This document shows positions 45,856 to 54,283 of a stretch of 64,000 nt of DNA, in pieces (the stretch's first letter is position 1; the number at the start of each line of letters is the position of its first letter). Origin of the DNA: Rhodococcus oryzae (GTDB taxonomy: Bacteria > Actinomycetota > Actinomycetes > Mycobacteriales > Mycobacteriaceae); assembly GCF_005049235.1 (NCBI RefSeq), contig NZ_SUMD01000012.1, positions 1 to 64,000 of the forward strand, written 5' to 3'. The notes beneath the pieces were generated by a model that worked only from the letters and a program-made list of their open reading frames with translations, had not been told where the DNA came from and ran no database searches. A program made the translations under genes and the position numbers.

Positions 45856-47076
45856 TCAGGAGGGCGACCAACCGCTCCGCTCGGCCCACTCCCAGGCCCG
45901 CTGGTAGCCGAGATCGAACCACGGCGCGAGCGCCGCGGCATAGGTCACGGTGGCCTCGCCCGTGTGCGCGTCGGCGGCGGCCCAGCGGACCGCAACCCTC
46001 TTGACCTCGAGGAATTCGGCCCGAGCAGCGGCGTCGGCACGCAGCCAGTCGCGCAGCAGGAGCGCGAAGCGCTGGCCCGGCCAGCCGTCGACGCGCAGGC
46101 TGATCTCCACGGGCCTGCCGGGATCGGCGCCGCCGTGGAACCGCTTGTCCCACAGGGCCGGATCGGACTCACCACCGATGGCGTACTCCGGCTTCGGATC
46201 GTCGCGGGTGATCGACTCGATCCGCGGGAAACCGGCCGCGGCCAGCGGTCCCGCGAGCGCATCCGCGGCGGCGATGCTCGAGACAGTGATCTGCACGTCG
46301 ATCACGTCCTTGGCCTCCAGGCCGGGCACCGAGGTCGAGCCGATGTGGTCGATACGAAGGGCGCCCGCACCGCAGGCCAGCCACAGGCGCTCGATCAGCC
46401 GGCGGGCCTGGTCCGGCCAGGTCGGGTCGGCGGGCGCGAGAACTGGCCGAACCCGGACCACCGTTCCGGTCCGCAGGTTCACCTCGAACGGCACCAGCCG
46501 CTGTTCCCACAAGGCCTTCACCTCGGCGTCGAGGCCGCCCTGTGGACCGCTGTTGTCCAGCCAGACATCCGCCGCGGCCCGCCGCTGGTCGTCGGTCGCC
46601 TGCGCCGCGAGGCGCGCCCTCGCATCGTGCTCCGGCATACCGCGGAGCTCGACCAGGCGTCGCACCCGCTCCTCGGCATCCACGTAGACGACCAGCACCA
46701 GGTTGAACAGCGCGCCCATCCGGCCCTCGACCAGGAGCGGAATGTCCTGCACCACCACCGCATCCGCCCCGGCGGACTCGACGAGTTCGGTGGTGCGCCT
46801 GCCGACCAGCGGATGGACCACCGCGTTCAGCCGCGCCCGTGCCTCGTCGTCCCCGAACGCCACAGCCGCAAGGGCGGGCCGATCCAGCCGGCCGTCGGGC
46901 TGCAGGATCGAGTCACCGAACTCCGCGACCAGCGCGGCCAGCCCCTCGGTTCCCGGTTCCACCACCTCGCGGGCCACCAGGTCGCTGTCGACGACCACGG
47001 CACCGAGATCCGTCAGGATCCTCGATACGGTGGACTTACCCGCTCCAATACCTCCGGTGAGGCCGATTCTCAGCAC
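45856..47076 (-). CDS. coaE: Dephospho-CoA kinase fused to a GrpB/UPF0157 domain
   Basis: CoaE finishes coenzyme A by phosphorylating dephospho-CoA. Residues 1-200 are the kinase with P-loop GLTGGIGAGKSTVSRIL. Residues about 210-400 are a GrpB-type nucleotidyltransferase-like domain with LRIDHIGSTSVPGLEAKDVI. The 406-residue fused form is normal for mycobacteria and relatives. I chose the GTG at 47076 (MLRIGL), as in mycobacteria; a GTG two codons upstream at 47082 is possible. Confidence 0.93.
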   Translation of the reverse strand: MLRIGLTGGIGAGKSTVSRILTDLGAVVVDSDLVAREVVEPGTEGLAALVAEFGDSILQPDGRLDRPALAAVAFGDDEARARLNAVVHPLVGRRTTELVESAGADAVVVQDIPLLVEGRMGALFNLVLVVYVDAEERVRRLVELRGMPEHDARARLAAQATDDQRRAAADVWLDNSGPQGGLDAEVKALWEQRLVPFEVNLRTGTVVRVRPVLAPADPTWPDQARRLIERLWLACGAGALRIDHIGSTSVPGLEAKDVIDVQITVSSIAAADALAGPLAAAGFPRIESITRDDPKPEYAIGGESDPALWDKRFHGGADPGRPVEISLRVDGWPGQRFALLLRDWLRADAAARAEFLEVKRVAVRWAAADAHTGEATVTYAAALAPWFDLGYQRAWEWAERSGWSPS

Positions 47077-47200
47077 GCACACCAGTCTGACATCTGAACA
47101 CGCCGAAGCACACCAGCCCCAAATGCACCAGGTTTACCCGAGACTCGGTATCCTACGGACAGACGCGCCAGGCCACCCATCTCGAGACAAAGGGAATTCC

Positions 47201-47413
47201 ATGCAAAGCCACTACATCCTTCAGGGTCGGCACCGTCTGGGCATCGTCAATGGTGTGCATTGCATCCTGATTCCCGAGGTCGCCACCGCTCTGGCCGAGC
47301 ACCGTCGCAACTGGTTCACGCAGATGATCAGCCCCGCGCGCCACAGCTTCGCGACGATGCGCAAGCGCACCGCCGTGATGCAGAGCGCCTGGGCCCCTGC
47401 CGCAGTGAGCTGA
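47201..47413 (+). CDS. Small 70-residue basic protein, unknown
   Basis: I do not recognise a family. The 70-residue protein begins MQSHYILQGRHRLGIVNGVH, has a predicted beta hairpin then a helix (IPEVATALAEHRRNWFTQMI), and ends in a basic SFATMRKRTAVMQSAW tail. An AAAGGGA lies 7 nt before the ATG, and a perfect 36-nt palindrome follows 29 nt after the stop. Both support a true single-gene transcript. Confidence 0.65.
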   Translation: MQSHYILQGRHRLGIVNGVHCILIPEVATALAEHRRNWFTQMISPARHSFATMRKRTAVMQSAWAPAAVS

Positions 47414-47442
47414 TCGGGCTCCCCCCGACTCCCCCACCTCCA

Positions 47443-47478
47443 CGAGTGCCCCCGCCCGAATTCGGGCGGGGGCACTCG
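47443..47478 (+). terminator. Perfect 36-nt palindrome terminator
   Basis: Positions 47443-47460 and 47461-47478 are exact reverse complements, from CGAGTGCCCC to GGGGCACTCG, with a GAATTC centre. In RNA this forms a very stable GC hairpin after the small 70-residue protein gene. Confidence 0.82.
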
Positions 47479-47538
47479 TCTGTCATGCGTACGCAGATTC
47501 GAATGCGGTCGCCGCGACGGCGTCCTACCGTTGGTGAC

Positions 47539-47784
47539 ATGACTGTCAAAGCCGATGATCTGCGACTGCTGTTGGCCAGCTCCCTCTCGCAGCCCACGCT
47601 GGTGCTGGAGGAGGGCTCGCTCAAGGTCCTCTCGGGAGACGAGGTGGCCAAGCGGTCCTCGTGGGTGGTCGTCACCCTCGAGGACCTCCGCCGAGAACTA
47701 CCGGACGGCGACAACCCCACCGAACACGATCTGGTGGAGAAGGCCGCCATGCTCGACGAACTCGTGTCCAGCCCGGGGGCCTGA
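47539..47784 (+). CDS. Small 81-residue hypothetical protein
   Basis: No family is recognised. The 81-residue acidic protein reads as alternating helix and strand: MTVKADDLRLLLASSLSQPT, then LVLEEGSLKVLSGDEVAKRS, then a helical C-terminus. TACCGT (47526-47531) lies 7 nt before the ATG, as in other leaderless genes here, and a strong terminator follows. It converges with rpsA. Confidence 0.7.
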   Translation: MTVKADDLRLLLASSLSQPTLVLEEGSLKVLSGDEVAKRSSWVVVTLEDLRRELPDGDNPTEHDLVEKAAMLDELVSSPGA

Positions 47785-47796
47785 CCGGAGAGACAA

Positions 47797-47829
47797 AACA
47801 ACCCCGGTCCTGTACGGACCGGGGTTGTT
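47797..47829. terminator. Bidirectional terminator before the rpsA stop
   Basis: AACAACCCCGGTCC (47797-47810) pairs perfectly with GGACCGGGGTTGTT (47816-47829) around TGTAC. The A-rich left edge and U-rich right edge give a U tail in either direction, so it can end both the 81-residue gene and rpsA. Confidence 0.87.
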
Positions 47830-47858
47830 CTGTGAGACCCGGCTAGCGGGTCATCGTG

Positions 47859-49334
47859 TCACGCGTTGCCGGACAGCTTCTCGCGGAGAGCGGCGAGCTG
47901 CGCATCGCTGGCGAGCGAGCCACCAGCGGATTCCGGAGCGGCACCGGCGGACTCGCCGGCGTCGGCCGAACCGGTCTCGGAGGAGTAGCCTGCGGCGGCG
48001 TTGGCAGCCTCGGCGGCCTCGTCCGCAGCGGTCTTCTCCATCTGAGCGGTGTGCATCTTGTGGCGACGCTCGGCCTCGGCGTAGCGGCCTTCCCACTCTT
48101 CACGCTGCTTGTCGAAGCCCTCGAGCCATTCGTTGGTCTCGGGATCGAAGCCCTCGGGGAAGATGTAGTTGCCCTGCTCGTCGTACGAGTCGGCCATGCC
48201 GTACTTGGACGGATCGAACTCGGCGTTGTAATCCTCGTTGGCCTGCTTCAGCGACAGCGAGATACGACGACGCTCGAGGTCGATGTCGATGACCTTGACG
48301 AGGGCATCGTCGCCGACGCCGACAACCTGGTCCGGAACCTCCACGTGGCGCTCGGCCAGCTCGGAGATGTGGACGAGGCCTTCGATTCCCTCTTCGACGC
48401 GCACGAAGGCACCGAACGGAACCAGCTTCGTGACCTTGCCGGGCACGATCTGGCCGATCGCGTGGGTGCGGGCGAACTGACGCCACGGGTCTTCCTGCGT
48501 CGCCTTGAGCGAGAGGGAGACACGCTCGCGGTCCAGGTCGACGTCGAGAACCTCGACGGTGACCTCGTTGCCGACCTCGACGACCTCGGACGGGTGATCG
48601 ATGTGCTTCCAGGACAGCTCGGAGACGTGCACCAGGCCGTCGACGCCACCCAGGTCCACGAAGGCACCGAAGTTGACGATGGAGGACACGACGCCCTTGC
48701 GGACCTGGCCCTTCTGGAGCTGGTGCAGGAACTCGCTGCGGACCTCGGACTGGGTCTGCTCGAGCCATGCGCGACGCGACAGGACCACGTTGTTGCGGTT
48801 CTTGTCGAGCTCGATGATCTTGGCCTCGATCTCCTTGCCGACGTACGGCTGCAGATCGCGGACACGACGCATCTCGACGAGCGACGCGGGCAGGAAGCCA
48901 CGGAGGCCGATGTCGAGGATCAGGCCGCCCTTGACGACCTCGATGACGGTGCCCTTGACGGCCTCGTCCTTCTCCTTGAGCTCCTCGATGGTGCCCCAGG
49001 CGCGCTCGTACTGTGCGCGCTTCTTCGACAGGATCAGTCGACCTTCCTTGTCCTCCTTGGTGAGAACAAGAGCCTCGACGGCGTCGCCGACGGAAACGAC
49101 CTCATTGGGGTCGACGTCGTGCTTGATCGAGAGCTCGCGGGAAGGGATGACGCCTTCGGTCTTGTAACCGATGTCGAGCAGGACCTCGTCGCGGTCGACC
49201 TTGACGATGGTTCCTTCGACGATGTCGCCATCGTTGAAGTACTTGATCGTGGCGTCGATGGCGGCGAGGAAATCCTCGGCGGAGCCAATGTCGTTGATGG
49301 CTACCTGTGGCGAGGTAACGGTTGTGGAGGGCAT
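47859..49334 (-). CDS. rpsA: 30S ribosomal protein S1
   Basis: S1 helps load mRNA on the 30S subunit. The 491-residue protein has four S1 RNA-binding repeats, starting near residues 37 (GDIVEGTIVKVDRDEVLLDI), 120, 206 (GQVRKGVVSSIVNFGAFVDL) and 291 (GQIVPGKVTKLVPFGAFVRV). A long acidic, Ala-rich tail follows, as in mycobacteria, where four repeats rather than six are usual. The ATG at 49334 is set by homology, since the frame runs on to 50525. A 5' leader of about 110-150 nt has no clear structure. Confidence 0.96.
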   Translation of the reverse strand: MPSTTVTSPQVAINDIGSAEDFLAAIDATIKYFNDGDIVEGTIVKVDRDEVLLDIGYKTEGVIPSRELSIKHDVDPNEVVSVGDAVEALVLTKEDKEGRLILSKKRAQYERAWGTIEELKEKDEAVKGTVIEVVKGGLILDIGLRGFLPASLVEMRRVRDLQPYVGKEIEAKIIELDKNRNNVVLSRRAWLEQTQSEVRSEFLHQLQKGQVRKGVVSSIVNFGAFVDLGGVDGLVHVSELSWKHIDHPSEVVEVGNEVTVEVLDVDLDRERVSLSLKATQEDPWRQFARTHAIGQIVPGKVTKLVPFGAFVRVEEGIEGLVHISELAERHVEVPDQVVGVGDDALVKVIDIDLERRRISLSLKQANEDYNAEFDPSKYGMADSYDEQGNYIFPEGFDPETNEWLEGFDKQREEWEGRYAEAERRHKMHTAQMEKTAADEAAEAANAAAGYSSETGSADAGESAGAAPESAGGSLASDAQLAALREKLSGNA

Positions 49335-49520
49335 GTGTTGAGTTGCTCCGGACGGTTGGGTAGTCGGTTGATGGTGTTCTGTCGGACTCACGAATCCCCA
49401 CCGCCATACCGGATCCGGCACCGTACGGCAGACACTCGCGTGGATTAGGGTACGCGACCTGTAGCGAGCTGGGCAAACCCGGATGCACCGATGTCGATGG
49501 GAAACCCTACTGTTGAGCCC

Positions 49521-50414
49521 ATGCCGGGCTCGACGAATGACGCAGCAGACATCACACCGCCGACCGATCCGGCCGACCGTCACGGCGAGGCCAATTCCAT
49601 CCTCGGAACCAGTGGCGTGAGCCGCGACCGCCTCGACTCCGCCGACAGCGAGCGCGCGAGTCGCGCCTGGTGGGATGCCGACGCCGCCGACTACCACCGC
49701 ACGCACGGCGATTTCCTCGGCGTGGACTCCGCGGCGGGCGAGTTCGTCTGGTGCCCGGAGGGCCTGCACGAGGGCGATGTCCGCCTGCTGGGCGACGTGG
49801 CGGGCCGGGACGTCCTCGAGGTCGGCTGCGGCTCGGCGCCCTGCGCACGCTGGCTCGCGGGCCAGGGCGCGCGGGCTGTCGGGCTGGACCTGTCGATGGG
49901 CATGCTCACCCGCGGCATGGAGGCAATGGCCAAGGGCGGTCCGCGGGTACCGCTCGTCCAGGCGGGCGCGGAGTCGCTGCCGTTCGCGGACGAGAGCTTC
50001 GACATCGTCTGCTCCGCCTTCGGCGCGGTCCCGTTCGTCGCAGATTCCGCGCTGGTGATGCGCGAGGTGGCCCGGGTGCTGCGCCCCGGCGGGCTGTGGG
50101 TGTTCGCGGTGAACCACCCGATCCGCTGGATCTTTCCCGACGACCCCGGACCGAAGGGCCTGACCGCGACGATGCCGTACTTCGACCGGACGCCCTACGT
50201 GGAGGTCGACGACGACGGCACGCCGACCTACGTGGAACACCACCGCACGATCGGCGACCGGGTGCGCGAGCTCGTCGCGGCCGGCCTCGAGGTGCGCGAC
50301 ATCGTCGAACCCGACTGGCCGGAGTGGCTGGACCGCGAGTGGGGTCAGTGGAGCCCGTTGCGCGGCCAGATCTTCCCCGGCACCGCGATCTTCGTCAGCC
50401 GCAAGCCCGACTGA
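49521..50414 (+). CDS. SAM-dependent methyltransferase
   Basis: The 297-residue protein is a class I methyltransferase. The SAM-binding block VLEVGCGSAPCARWLAGQGA near residue 95 is followed by the acidic AVGLDLSMGML and a post-motif LPFADESFDIVCSAFGAVPF. Its substrate is unknown. I chose the ATG at 49521 because TACTGT (49508-49513) lies 7 nt upstream, the leaderless pattern used by several genes here; an ATG at 49491 would add 10 residues. It is divergent from rpsA. Confidence 0.86.
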   Translation: MPGSTNDAADITPPTDPADRHGEANSILGTSGVSRDRLDSADSERASRAWWDADAADYHRTHGDFLGVDSAAGEFVWCPEGLHEGDVRLLGDVAGRDVLEVGCGSAPCARWLAGQGARAVGLDLSMGMLTRGMEAMAKGGPRVPLVQAGAESLPFADESFDIVCSAFGAVPFVADSALVMREVARVLRPGGLWVFAVNHPIRWIFPDDPGPKGLTATMPYFDRTPYVEVDDDGTPTYVEHHRTIGDRVRELVAAGLEVRDIVEPDWPEWLDREWGQWSPLRGQIFPGTAIFVSRKPD

Positions 50415-50425
50415 CCTCGCTCGGG

Positions 50426-50587
50426 TCAGTCGGGATCGCGGGGCCTGCGGCCGGCCTCGTCGAGCGCCCGCCGCAGCGCGTACTCCAGTTGCGCGTTGAC
50501 GCTGCGCAGGTCGTCGGCCGCCCACTTGGCGATGGCGTCGTAGACGGCGGGATCCAGCCGCAGCAGCACCTTCTTGCGTTCGGCCAT
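50426..50587 (-). CDS. Small ribbon-helix-helix (Arc/MetJ-like) protein
   Basis: The 53-residue protein fits a ribbon-helix-helix DNA-binding domain: the strand KKVLLRLDPAVYDAIAKWA (residues 5-23) then helix SVNAQLEYALRRALDEAG. Such proteins bind palindromic DNA as dimers and often regulate their own operon. It starts 4 nt after the SPFH gene stop, so it is co-transcribed. Its most likely site is the 32-bp palindrome upstream of the pair. No toxin-like partner is seen. Confidence 0.8.
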   Translation of the reverse strand: MAERKKVLLRLDPAVYDAIAKWAADDLRSVNAQLEYALRRALDEAGRRPRDPD

Positions 50588-50591
50588 GGGA

Positions 50592-51437
50592 TCAGGAGTA
50601 CAGCGAGCCCGCGTTGACGACGGGCTGGGTGGCCTTGTCGCCGCACAGGACCACCAGCAGGTTGGACACCATGTTCGCCTTGCGTTCCTCGTCGAGCTCG
50701 ACGACGCCCTGCTCACGGAGGCGATCGAGCGCGAGGCCGACCATCCCGACGGCGCCCTCGACGATCATGGTGCGGGCCGCGACCACCTGGGCCGCCTGCT
50801 GACGCACCAGCATCGCCTGCGCGATCTCCGGTGCGTACGCGAGATGGGTGATGCGGGCCTCGATCACCTCGACGCCTGCCAGGTCGGTCCTGTCCCTCAG
50901 CTCGGCGGTGAGCTCGGCGGCCACCTCGGTGCCGTCGCGCAGGCTCGTGCCCTGCGTCTGGTCCGAGTCGTAGGGATGCGTGGTGGCCAGGTGCCGGACC
51001 GCCGCCTCGGACTGGATCGCGACGTACTCCTCGTAGTCGTCGACCGCGAAGGTCGCCTTGCCGCTGTCGACGACCTTGTAGACGACGACGGCGGCGATCT
51101 CGACCGGATTACCCGCCGCGTCGTTGACCTTCAGCTTCGAGGTCTCGAAGTTGCGCACCCGCAGGGTGACCCTGCGCTTGGTGGTCAGCGGGAGCACCCA
51201 CTGGAAGCCCGCATCGGCGACCGAGCCGACGTAGCGTCCGAAGAACTGGACGACCTTGGCCTCGTTCGGGTTGATCACCGTGAAGCCGGTCGCCAGGAGC
51301 ACGACCACCACCGCGAGCACGATCGCCGCCACCGCCCCCGCTGGGCCCGCGAACGCGGCCGCCGCGGCCACCGCCGCGAGCACCACCAGCCCGAGCAGTA
51401 CCGCGAACCCGTTCAACCGAAACGCCCGACGCTCCAT
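50592..51437 (-). CDS. SPFH/band 7 domain membrane protein
   Basis: The 281-residue protein has two close N-terminal membrane segments (residues 10-30 and 31-52), then a band 7 domain starting TGFTVINPNEAKVVQFFGRY and a helical C-terminus with RQQAAQVVAARTMIVEGAVG. Relatives form rings that organise membrane microdomains or guard membrane proteases. An AGGTGGGG precedes the ATG. The downstream ribbon-helix-helix gene and upstream palindrome suggest a small self-regulated membrane-stress unit. Confidence 0.87.
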   Translation of the reverse strand: MERRAFRLNGFAVLLGLVVLAAVAAAAAFAGPAGAVAAIVLAVVVVLLATGFTVINPNEAKVVQFFGRYVGSVADAGFQWVLPLTTKRRVTLRVRNFETSKLKVNDAAGNPVEIAAVVVYKVVDSGKATFAVDDYEEYVAIQSEAAVRHLATTHPYDSDQTQGTSLRDGTEVAAELTAELRDRTDLAGVEVIEARITHLAYAPEIAQAMLVRQQAAQVVAARTMIVEGAVGMVGLALDRLREQGVVELDEERKANMVSNLLVVLCGDKATQPVVNAGSLYS

Positions 51438-51447
51438 GTCCCCACCT

Positions 51448-51479
51448 TTGCTATCGAAGTGATATCACTACGATAGCAA
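51448..51479. promoter_or_regulatory. 32-bp palindrome before the SPFH/ribbon-helix-helix pair
   Basis: TTGCTATCG (51448-51456) and CGATAGCAA (51471-51479) flank AAGTGATATCACTA, itself a palindrome around TGATATCA. Fifteen of sixteen pairs match. It fills the 47-nt gap between the upstream ABC gene stop and the SPFH start, so it is likely an operator with the promoter inside it. It might also serve as a terminator. Confidence 0.75.
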
Positions 51480-51484
51480 GCGGG

Positions 51485-52246
51485 TCAGAGCAGCTTGGAC
51501 AGGAACAGCTTGGTCCGATCGTGCTGCGGGTTGGCGAGCAGCTCCTTCGGGTTGCCGGACTCGACGACCACCCCACCGTCCATGAACACCAGCTCGTCGG
51601 CGACCTCGCGGGCGAAACCCATCTCGTGGGTCACCACCACCATGGTCATGCCCTCCTTGGCGAGGTTCTTCATCACCCCGAGCACCTCCCCCACCAGCTC
51701 CGGATCGAGCGCGGAGGTCGGCTCGTCGAACAGCATCAACTTCGGGTCCATCGCCAGGGCCCGCGCGATCGCCACCCGCTGCTGCTGGCCGCCGGAGAGC
51801 TGCGCCGGATAGGCGTCCGCCTTCTCGCTCAGGCCGACCTGATCGAGGAGGTCGCGGGCGCGTTCGACGGCCTTCTTCTTGGGGACCTTCTTCACCTGCA
51901 TCGGCGCCTCGATGATGTTCTCGAGCGCGGTACGGTGCGGGAACAGGTTGAAATGCTGGAACACCATGCCGATGTCCCGGCGCTGCCGCGCCGCGGCCCG
52001 CGGGTGCAGCTCGTAGAGCTTGCCGCCGCGCTCGGAGTACCCGACAAGGTCGCCGTCGACGTAGAGCCGGCCGGCATTGACCTGCTCGAGGTGGTTGATG
52101 CAGCGCAGGAACGTCGACTTCCCGGACCCGGACGGCCCGACCAGGCACAGCACCTGGCCGCGTTCGATCTCGAGGGACACCCCTCGCAACACCTTGAGGG
52201 CGCCGTAGTTCTTGCAGACCCGGTCCGCCTTCACCATCAGGGTCAT
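51485..52246 (-). CDS. Polar amino-acid (glutamine-type) ABC transporter ATPase
   Basis: The 253-residue ATPase powers uptake of a polar amino acid, as GlnQ does. It has Walker [21 protein letters not shown] near 36, [20 protein letters not shown] near 147 and [20 protein letters not shown] near 170, with the family's characteristic RCINHLE sequence. A short insertion around [17 protein letters not shown] is typical. The ATG at 52246 overlaps the permease stop in ATGA. The operon order is binding protein, permease, ATPase. Confidence 0.93.
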   Translation of the reverse strand: MTLMVKADRVCKNYGALKVLRGVSLEIERGQVLCLVGPSGSGKSTFLRCINHLEQVNAGRLYVDGDLVGYSERGGKLYELHPRAAARQRRDIGMVFQHFNLFPHRTALENIIEAPMQVKKVPKKKAVERARDLLDQVGLSEKADAYPAQLSGGQQQRVAIARALAMDPKLMLFDEPTSALDPELVGEVLGVMKNLAKEGMTMVVVTHEMGFAREVADELVFMDGGVVVESGNPKELLANPQHDRTKLFLSKLL

Positions 52247-53232
52247 CGTCGCTCGCCTCCAGGCGTGTCGGGCAGGGTGTCGGGCGCAGGCATGATCGTG
52301 ACCGGTTTGCCCTGGGCGTCGGCGAGCGCCTCCAGCTGACGCGCGGTCAGCGTGCGCGAGACGCCACGCGAGTAGTGCCGCTCCAGGTAGAACTGGCCGA
52401 CCATGAGCACGCTGGTGATCGCCAGATACCAGGTCGCGGCCACCAGCAGCAGCGGGATCGGCTGGAAGTTCGCGCCAGAGATGTCCCGCGCGCGGCCGTA
52501 GAGTTCGAGGCTGAACGGGATCGCGGTGACCAGCGAGGTGGTCTTGAGCATGCTGATCAGTTCGTTGCCCGTCGGCGGGATGATCACCCGCATCGCCTGC
52601 GGCAGCACGGTCCGGCGCATCGTCTGCGACCACGACATGCCGAGCGCGGTGGACGCCTCGGTCTGGCCCTCGCTGACCGAACTGACGCCTGCCCTGACGA
52701 TCTCCGCCATGTACGCGGCCTCGTTCAACCCGAGCCCGATGATCGCGAACAGGAACGCCGCCTCGAGGCCCTGCAGCTCGATGTGCGCGAACTGGTGCAC
52801 GAACGGGATGCCCAGGTCCAGCGTCTTGTAGATGGACGAGAACAGTCCCCAGAACACCAGCTGCACGTACACCGGGGTGCCGCGGAAGATCCACAGGTAG
52901 ACCCACGCCGACGTCCGCAGCACCGGGTTCGGGGACAGCCGCATGACCGCGAGCACGACGCCAAGCACCACTGCGAGCGCCATCGACAGCACCGTCAGCT
53001 GGATGGTCACCCAGGCCGCGGACGAGATCCGTCGGTCGAACAGGTACTGGCCGTAGACATCCCAGGCGAACGCGGGGTTGGTGGCGGCGCCGTACACGAA
53101 CAGACCCAGCAGGGTCACGACGACGATCGCGGCGATCCAGCGGCCGGGCCTGCGCAGCGGTATCGCCTTGATCGCCTCTGGCTCCGCTGAACCCCCAGTC
53201 TCGGGAGCGTCGCTCTCACTCAGTGCTGGCAT
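52243..53232 (-). CDS. Polar amino-acid ABC transporter permease
   Basis: The 329-residue permease has about six membrane spans; the EAA loop that docks with the ATPase reads [20 protein letters not shown] near residue 220. The N-terminal 40 residues are cytoplasmic and acidic. I chose the ATG at 53232, which follows GAAAGGTGG; the frame extends upstream without a better start. Being a single permease gene it probably forms a homodimer. The solute-binding protein gene ends 20 nt upstream. Confidence 0.92.
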   Translation of the reverse strand: MPALSESDAPETGGSAEPEAIKAIPLRRPGRWIAAIVVVTLLGLFVYGAATNPAFAWDVYGQYLFDRRISSAAWVTIQLTVLSMALAVVLGVVLAVMRLSPNPVLRTSAWVYLWIFRGTPVYVQLVFWGLFSSIYKTLDLGIPFVHQFAHIELQGLEAAFLFAIIGLGLNEAAYMAEIVRAGVSSVSEGQTEASTALGMSWSQTMRRTVLPQAMRVIIPPTGNELISMLKTTSLVTAIPFSLELYGRARDISGANFQPIPLLLVAATWYLAITSVLMVGQFYLERHYSRGVSRTLTARQLEALADAQGKPVTIMPAPDTLPDTPGGERR

Positions 53233-53252
53233 CGGTGTCCACCTTTCCCGGC

Positions 53253-54200
53253 TCAACCGGCCGCCCCGTTGATCTGCGACTGCGCGATCGTGCCCGATCC
53301 GACGCCCCAGTTGTCCGCGATCTGCTGGTACTGACCGCCGTCGATGAGGTACTGCATGGCCCGCTGCAACACGGGCGCCAGGGGCGATCCCTTGACGAGC
53401 GGCCAACCGTACGGTGCCGAGTCGAACACCTCACCGGCCGCCTCCAGCCGGCCACCGCTGCGCTTGATCGCGTATGCGGTCACCGGCGAGTCGGCGGAGA
53501 GGGCGTCCACCCGACCGAGGATCAACGCGTTCGCGACGTCGTCCTGGCTGTCGAACTTCACCTTCTTGATCGGCGGTCTACCCGCCGCCACGCAGGCCTC
53601 GCTCTTCGCGGGAACCTCGTCGATGTCCTCGGTGGTCGTGGTCTGCACGCCGACCCGGAGCCCGCACGCGTTGTTCGGGTCCACCGACTCGCCGGTCCGC
53701 TGCGCCCACTGGATACCCGCGCGGTAGTAGGTGACGAAATCGACCGACTCTTCGCGCTCCTTCGAATCGGTGAAGGACGACATCCCCATCGTGTAGGTGC
53801 CCGCCTGCACGGCGGGGATGATCTTGTCGAAGTCCGCCTGCTTGTAGGCGACCGTGAGTCCGAGGACCTTGCCGACGGCGTTCAGCAGGTCCACGTCGAA
53901 GCCGACGATATTGCCCGCCTCGTCCTTGAACTCGTTGGGCGCGTACGGGATGTTCGTTCCGGCGATCAACCGACCGGACGCGGCGACCTCGCGCGGCAGG
54001 TCCGCGGCGATCTCGTCGACCCGATCGACGTGCACGTTGTCCGCGACCGGGATCAGCCCCTCGTTGTTGGTCACGCACGAGGACAGCACCAGCGCTAGGA
54101 GCGTTGCCCCGACGACCGCACCGATGCCCCTGGTGCGTCTGCGTGCTTGGCGGCCGGCCCGAACGGGCGCCGCGGAACACGAGTTGGATCGAGGAATCAC
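53253..54200 (-). CDS. Polar amino-acid ABC transporter binding lipoprotein
   Basis: The 315-residue protein is a family 3 solute-binding protein. A basic start and hydrophobic stretch lead to the lipobox LVLSSC near residue 42, whose Cys would be lipid-modified, so it sits on the outer face of the membrane. The ligand-binding block FDVDLLNAVGKVLGLTVAYK near 100 is typical. The GTG at 54200 is the only plausible start; TACTCT (54207-54212) 6 nt upstream suggests a leaderless message. The amino acid bound is unknown; glutamine or glutamate fits the family. Confidence 0.9.
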   Translation of the reverse strand: MIPRSNSCSAAPVRAGRQARRRTRGIGAVVGATLLALVLSSCVTNNEGLIPVADNVHVDRVDEIAADLPREVAASGRLIAGTNIPYAPNEFKDEAGNIVGFDVDLLNAVGKVLGLTVAYKQADFDKIIPAVQAGTYTMGMSSFTDSKEREESVDFVTYYRAGIQWAQRTGESVDPNNACGLRVGVQTTTTEDIDEVPAKSEACVAAGRPPIKKVKFDSQDDVANALILGRVDALSADSPVTAYAIKRSGGRLEAAGEVFDSAPYGWPLVKGSPLAPVLQRAMQYLIDGGQYQQIADNWGVGSGTIAQSQINGAAG

Positions 54201-54244
54201 CAGGAAAGAGTACTGGGTCGGGAGCCAACCGGACGAAAGGTCGG

Positions 54245-54269
54245 GTCGCCGCCGTCACCCGACGGCGAC
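54245..54269 (-). terminator. Hairpin after the isopropylmalate-dehydrogenase-like gene
   Basis: GTCGCCGCCGTC (54245-54256) pairs with GACGGCGAC (54261-54269) around ACCC with a 3-nt bulge. It lies 14 nt beyond the stop at 54284 and before the binding-protein promoter. No U run follows. Confidence 0.42.
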
Positions 54270-54283
54270 ACCGGCCGCCGCGA

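Noticed and set aside
50426-51437. Toxin-antitoxin module from the ribbon-helix-helix gene
   Set aside because: The partner is a 281-residue SPFH membrane protein, not a toxin of any known family.
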